A DNA stretch of 64,000 nt from Rhizobium mesosinicum (lineage in GTDB: Bacteria > Pseudomonadota > Alphaproteobacteria > Rhizobiales > Rhizobiaceae): contig NZ_JAEUAK010000015.1 of NCBI RefSeq assembly GCF_019511345.1, positions 84,082-148,081 of the forward strand. The letters run 5' to 3'. The notes below the pieces were generated by a model. It was not told the origin of the DNA. It did not search any database and saw nothing but the letters and a program-made list of their open reading frames with translations. Below are positions 62,615 to 64,000 of the stretch, piece by piece; position 1 is the stretch's first letter, and the number at the start of each line of letters is the position of its first letter. The position numbers were made by a program, and so were the translations under genes.

Positions 62615-63685
62615 TTATTGCTGCTGCGGCTGCGGGCCTGATGTTGCCGGATTGGCGAGATCGATCTTGCCCTGATCACCCGCCAGGAATTGCGGGCCGA
62701 CCTGGCGCACCTTGTTGCCGGCGGGATCATAGGGACGATCCGGCACCTGAGCCTGTGGGGCACTTGCGGCTTTCGGAGCTTCGGTGCGGATCGTGGTGAT
62801 CGAACCCTTCGGCTCAGATACCGGCGCAGAGGCCGTCTGGCTCTTGCGCATTTCCTCGTAATAGGCGCTGAGATTGCAGGCGCAGGCGGATTTTTCGCCG
62901 GGCGCGCGGGTCTTGTAGGCGAAGGCGTTCTTCATTGCGCCATAGGGCGCGCCCGTCGCCGTCGAAATCATGTTTGCGGCTTCGGTGCTGGAAATGTCGC
63001 GATAAAAGAGTTCCGTCTCCACGCCGGGGCACATCTTGGCGCAGGTTGCGGCATCGCGCCCGAAATCGACCGAAGTGGCATTATTGCTGATCGGAAAGAA
63101 ACCGCCGTCGCAGGTGCGCACACAGATGGTGCTGACCGGAGAGAGCATTTCGGCGCGAGGCAGGCCGTAGCGTTCACCGCCGCCCAGCGGAATGAACGTG
63201 TCGCCGCGCATGGCCTGCTCATCGATCGAAGGAGCCGGCGCATAGGCGTCACCCTGCACAGGTTCGCTGAAACTGTCGCTGTTGCAGCCATTGTCCTCGA
63301 GCGCGGCCATCAGCTCCTCGCGGGCCGGATCGGCGCCACCCTGACGCAACGCGTTGCGGCGATCCTGCAGGTAGCGGACATTGTCCACCATCTTCCGTTC
63401 GGACTGCTTGAGCTCCTCGCAGAAGCCGGCATTCTCGCCGCCGACGACGACCATGCTGCCAGACGTGCAGCCATAGCGGCGCAGATCGCCGCGCACCTTG
63501 CGCAATTCAAGATTCTGCTCGGCAAGCGCACCTGCATACTGACGCATCTCGGCGCCATTATTGCCGATCGATTGCGGCAGGTCGGCAAGGCGGCCGCGCA
63601 AATCCTCGCAGATCGCATTGGTCTGCGCCTCCGCCGGGACCGCGAAAGCCAGAAAAAGGAGGAGAGACAGGTTTCGGCGCTTCAC
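62615..63685 (-). CDS. Exported DUF2865 domain protein
   Basis: Protein of 356 residues with a signal peptide (LSLLLFLAFAVPAEAQ), an N-terminal helical part, and a DUF2865 domain containing ICVRTCDGGFFPIS, CAKMCPG and AYYEEMRKSQ. Several paired cysteines suggest disulfides in the periplasm. The C-terminus is Pro/Gln-rich (PATSGPQPQQQ). Function unknown. GTG start. Convergent with bluB, 4 bp apart. Confidence 0.83.
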   Translation of the reverse strand: MKRRNLSLLLFLAFAVPAEAQTNAICEDLRGRLADLPQSIGNNGAEMRQYAGALAEQNLELRKVRGDLRRYGCTSGSMVVVGGENAGFCEELKQSERKMVDNVRYLQDRRNALRQGGADPAREELMAALEDNGCNSDSFSEPVQGDAYAPAPSIDEQAMRGDTFIPLGGGERYGLPRAEMLSPVSTICVRTCDGGFFPISNNATSVDFGRDAATCAKMCPGVETELFYRDISSTEAANMISTATGAPYGAMKNAFAYKTRAPGEKSACACNLSAYYEEMRKSQTASAPVSEPKGSITTIRTEAPKAASAPQAQVPDRPYDPAGNKVRQVGPQFLAGDQGKIDLANPATSGPQPQQQ

Positions 63686-63881
63686 GACGTCGTCCCGGAA
63701 TGAGAAAGTATCTGTCGGTCGATTGCGGGTTCATCCACCGCGCTTTGTCCTAACCTATTTTCCTTAATAAGCTCAGAGTAATTCCTAGCGCATTTTTGCG
63801 ATCTTATCCAGCAAGACGGATGTTTCCGCCTCCGACTCACCCGCAATCGCGCGGGAGGTCGCTGATAGCTAAATAGATGAT

Positions 63882-64000
63882 ATGACAAAAAATTCAGACC
63901 GCGCCCACTCCTCCGGAAGGAGACCGAAAATCCCGGAAACCCGCAGCCTTCACGTTTTCGTGGATGGCTGTTTCGAGCCGCGATCCGGGCAGGGCGGGTG
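63882..64000 (+). CDS. RNase H-like protein (5' end only)
   Basis: Reads MTKNSDRAHSSGRRPK, then LHVFVDGCFEPRSGQGG to the window edge. FVDGC(F)-P-(x)G-x-GG is the first strand and catalytic Asp of the RNase HI fold. The rest is outside the window, so only the fold is suggested. Could be a ribonuclease HI-related protein; the start codon is the first ATG after a stop. Confidence 0.6.
   Translation, partial: MTKNSDRAHSSGRRPKIPETRSLHVFVDGCFEPRSGQGG

Overview
The window looks like chromosomal DNA of a fast-growing rhizobium (Rhizobium / Agrobacterium / Sinorhizobium group). It is GC-rich with strong G/C bias at third codon positions, has short intergenic gaps and small palindromic intergenic elements. 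Its gene content is also typical of that group: a bgsBA-type mixed-linkage glucan operon, a gph-rpiA-DUF2059-gor-class II DAHP synthase block, bluB behind a cobalamin riboswitch, both fumarase classes side by side, and a TadG-like Flp protein. No rRNA, tRNA, CRISPR array, phage or intact insertion sequence was seen. The species assignment is inference.

Layout. 1-2.6 kb: moaA (cut by the left edge), a DUF971 protein and LtrA. 2.6-5.9 kb: a two-gene operon for a cellulose-synthase-like glycosyltransferase and a membrane-fusion protein (bgsA/bgsB-like). 6-8.3 kb: MarR regulator divergent from an alpha/beta hydrolase, then an FMN-binding-split protein and a MITE-like element. 8.5-10.2 kb: a methionyl-tRNA synthetase whose leader encodes a 17-residue peptide with four consecutive Met codons before a terminator. 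10.3-16.9 kb: small accessory genes (GFA-family proteins, Ca2+/H+ antiporter, K+ channel, ArsR-AHSA1 pair, 2'-5' RNA ligase-like, DUF1127, LysR, DUF1232). 16.9-26 kb: NmrA/AraC pair, a ThDP enzyme, a CLC channel, tandem MarR paralogues, TfoX-C, LysE and EamA transporters. 26-32 kb: a frameshifted hydrolase, ROK kinase, GH15 glucosidase, LysE and a diguanylate cyclase.

32-47 kb is the core-metabolism block: class I and class II fumarases, L,D-transpeptidase, gph, rpiA, gor, TadG-like protein, class II DAHP synthase and tyrS. 47-50 kb holds a HIT-Nudix operon and a free-standing GlyRS-like class II synthetase core. 50-57 kb: a third GFA protein, a hydrolase, an MFS/ArsR pair, DUF1003, nadE, a TolB-like propeller and an orphan. 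57-64 kb: class I DAHP synthase with an aromatic-rich leader peptide and attenuator, an exported sensor-like protein plus chemoreceptor, B12 riboswitch-bluB, a DUF2865 protein and the start of an RNase H-like gene.

The most interesting signal is a set of three leader-peptide attenuators, upstream of metG (Met x4), tyrS (Tyr-Tyr) and the class I DAHP synthase (Phe/Tyr-rich). In each, a hairpin just after the control codons competes with a terminator-like hairpin. These leader ORFs are very short and easily missed. A second interesting association is tyrS / Nudix / HIT / GlyRS-like core within about 4 kb, which suggests aminoacyl-adenylate or diadenosine polyphosphate chemistry; this link is hypothesis only.
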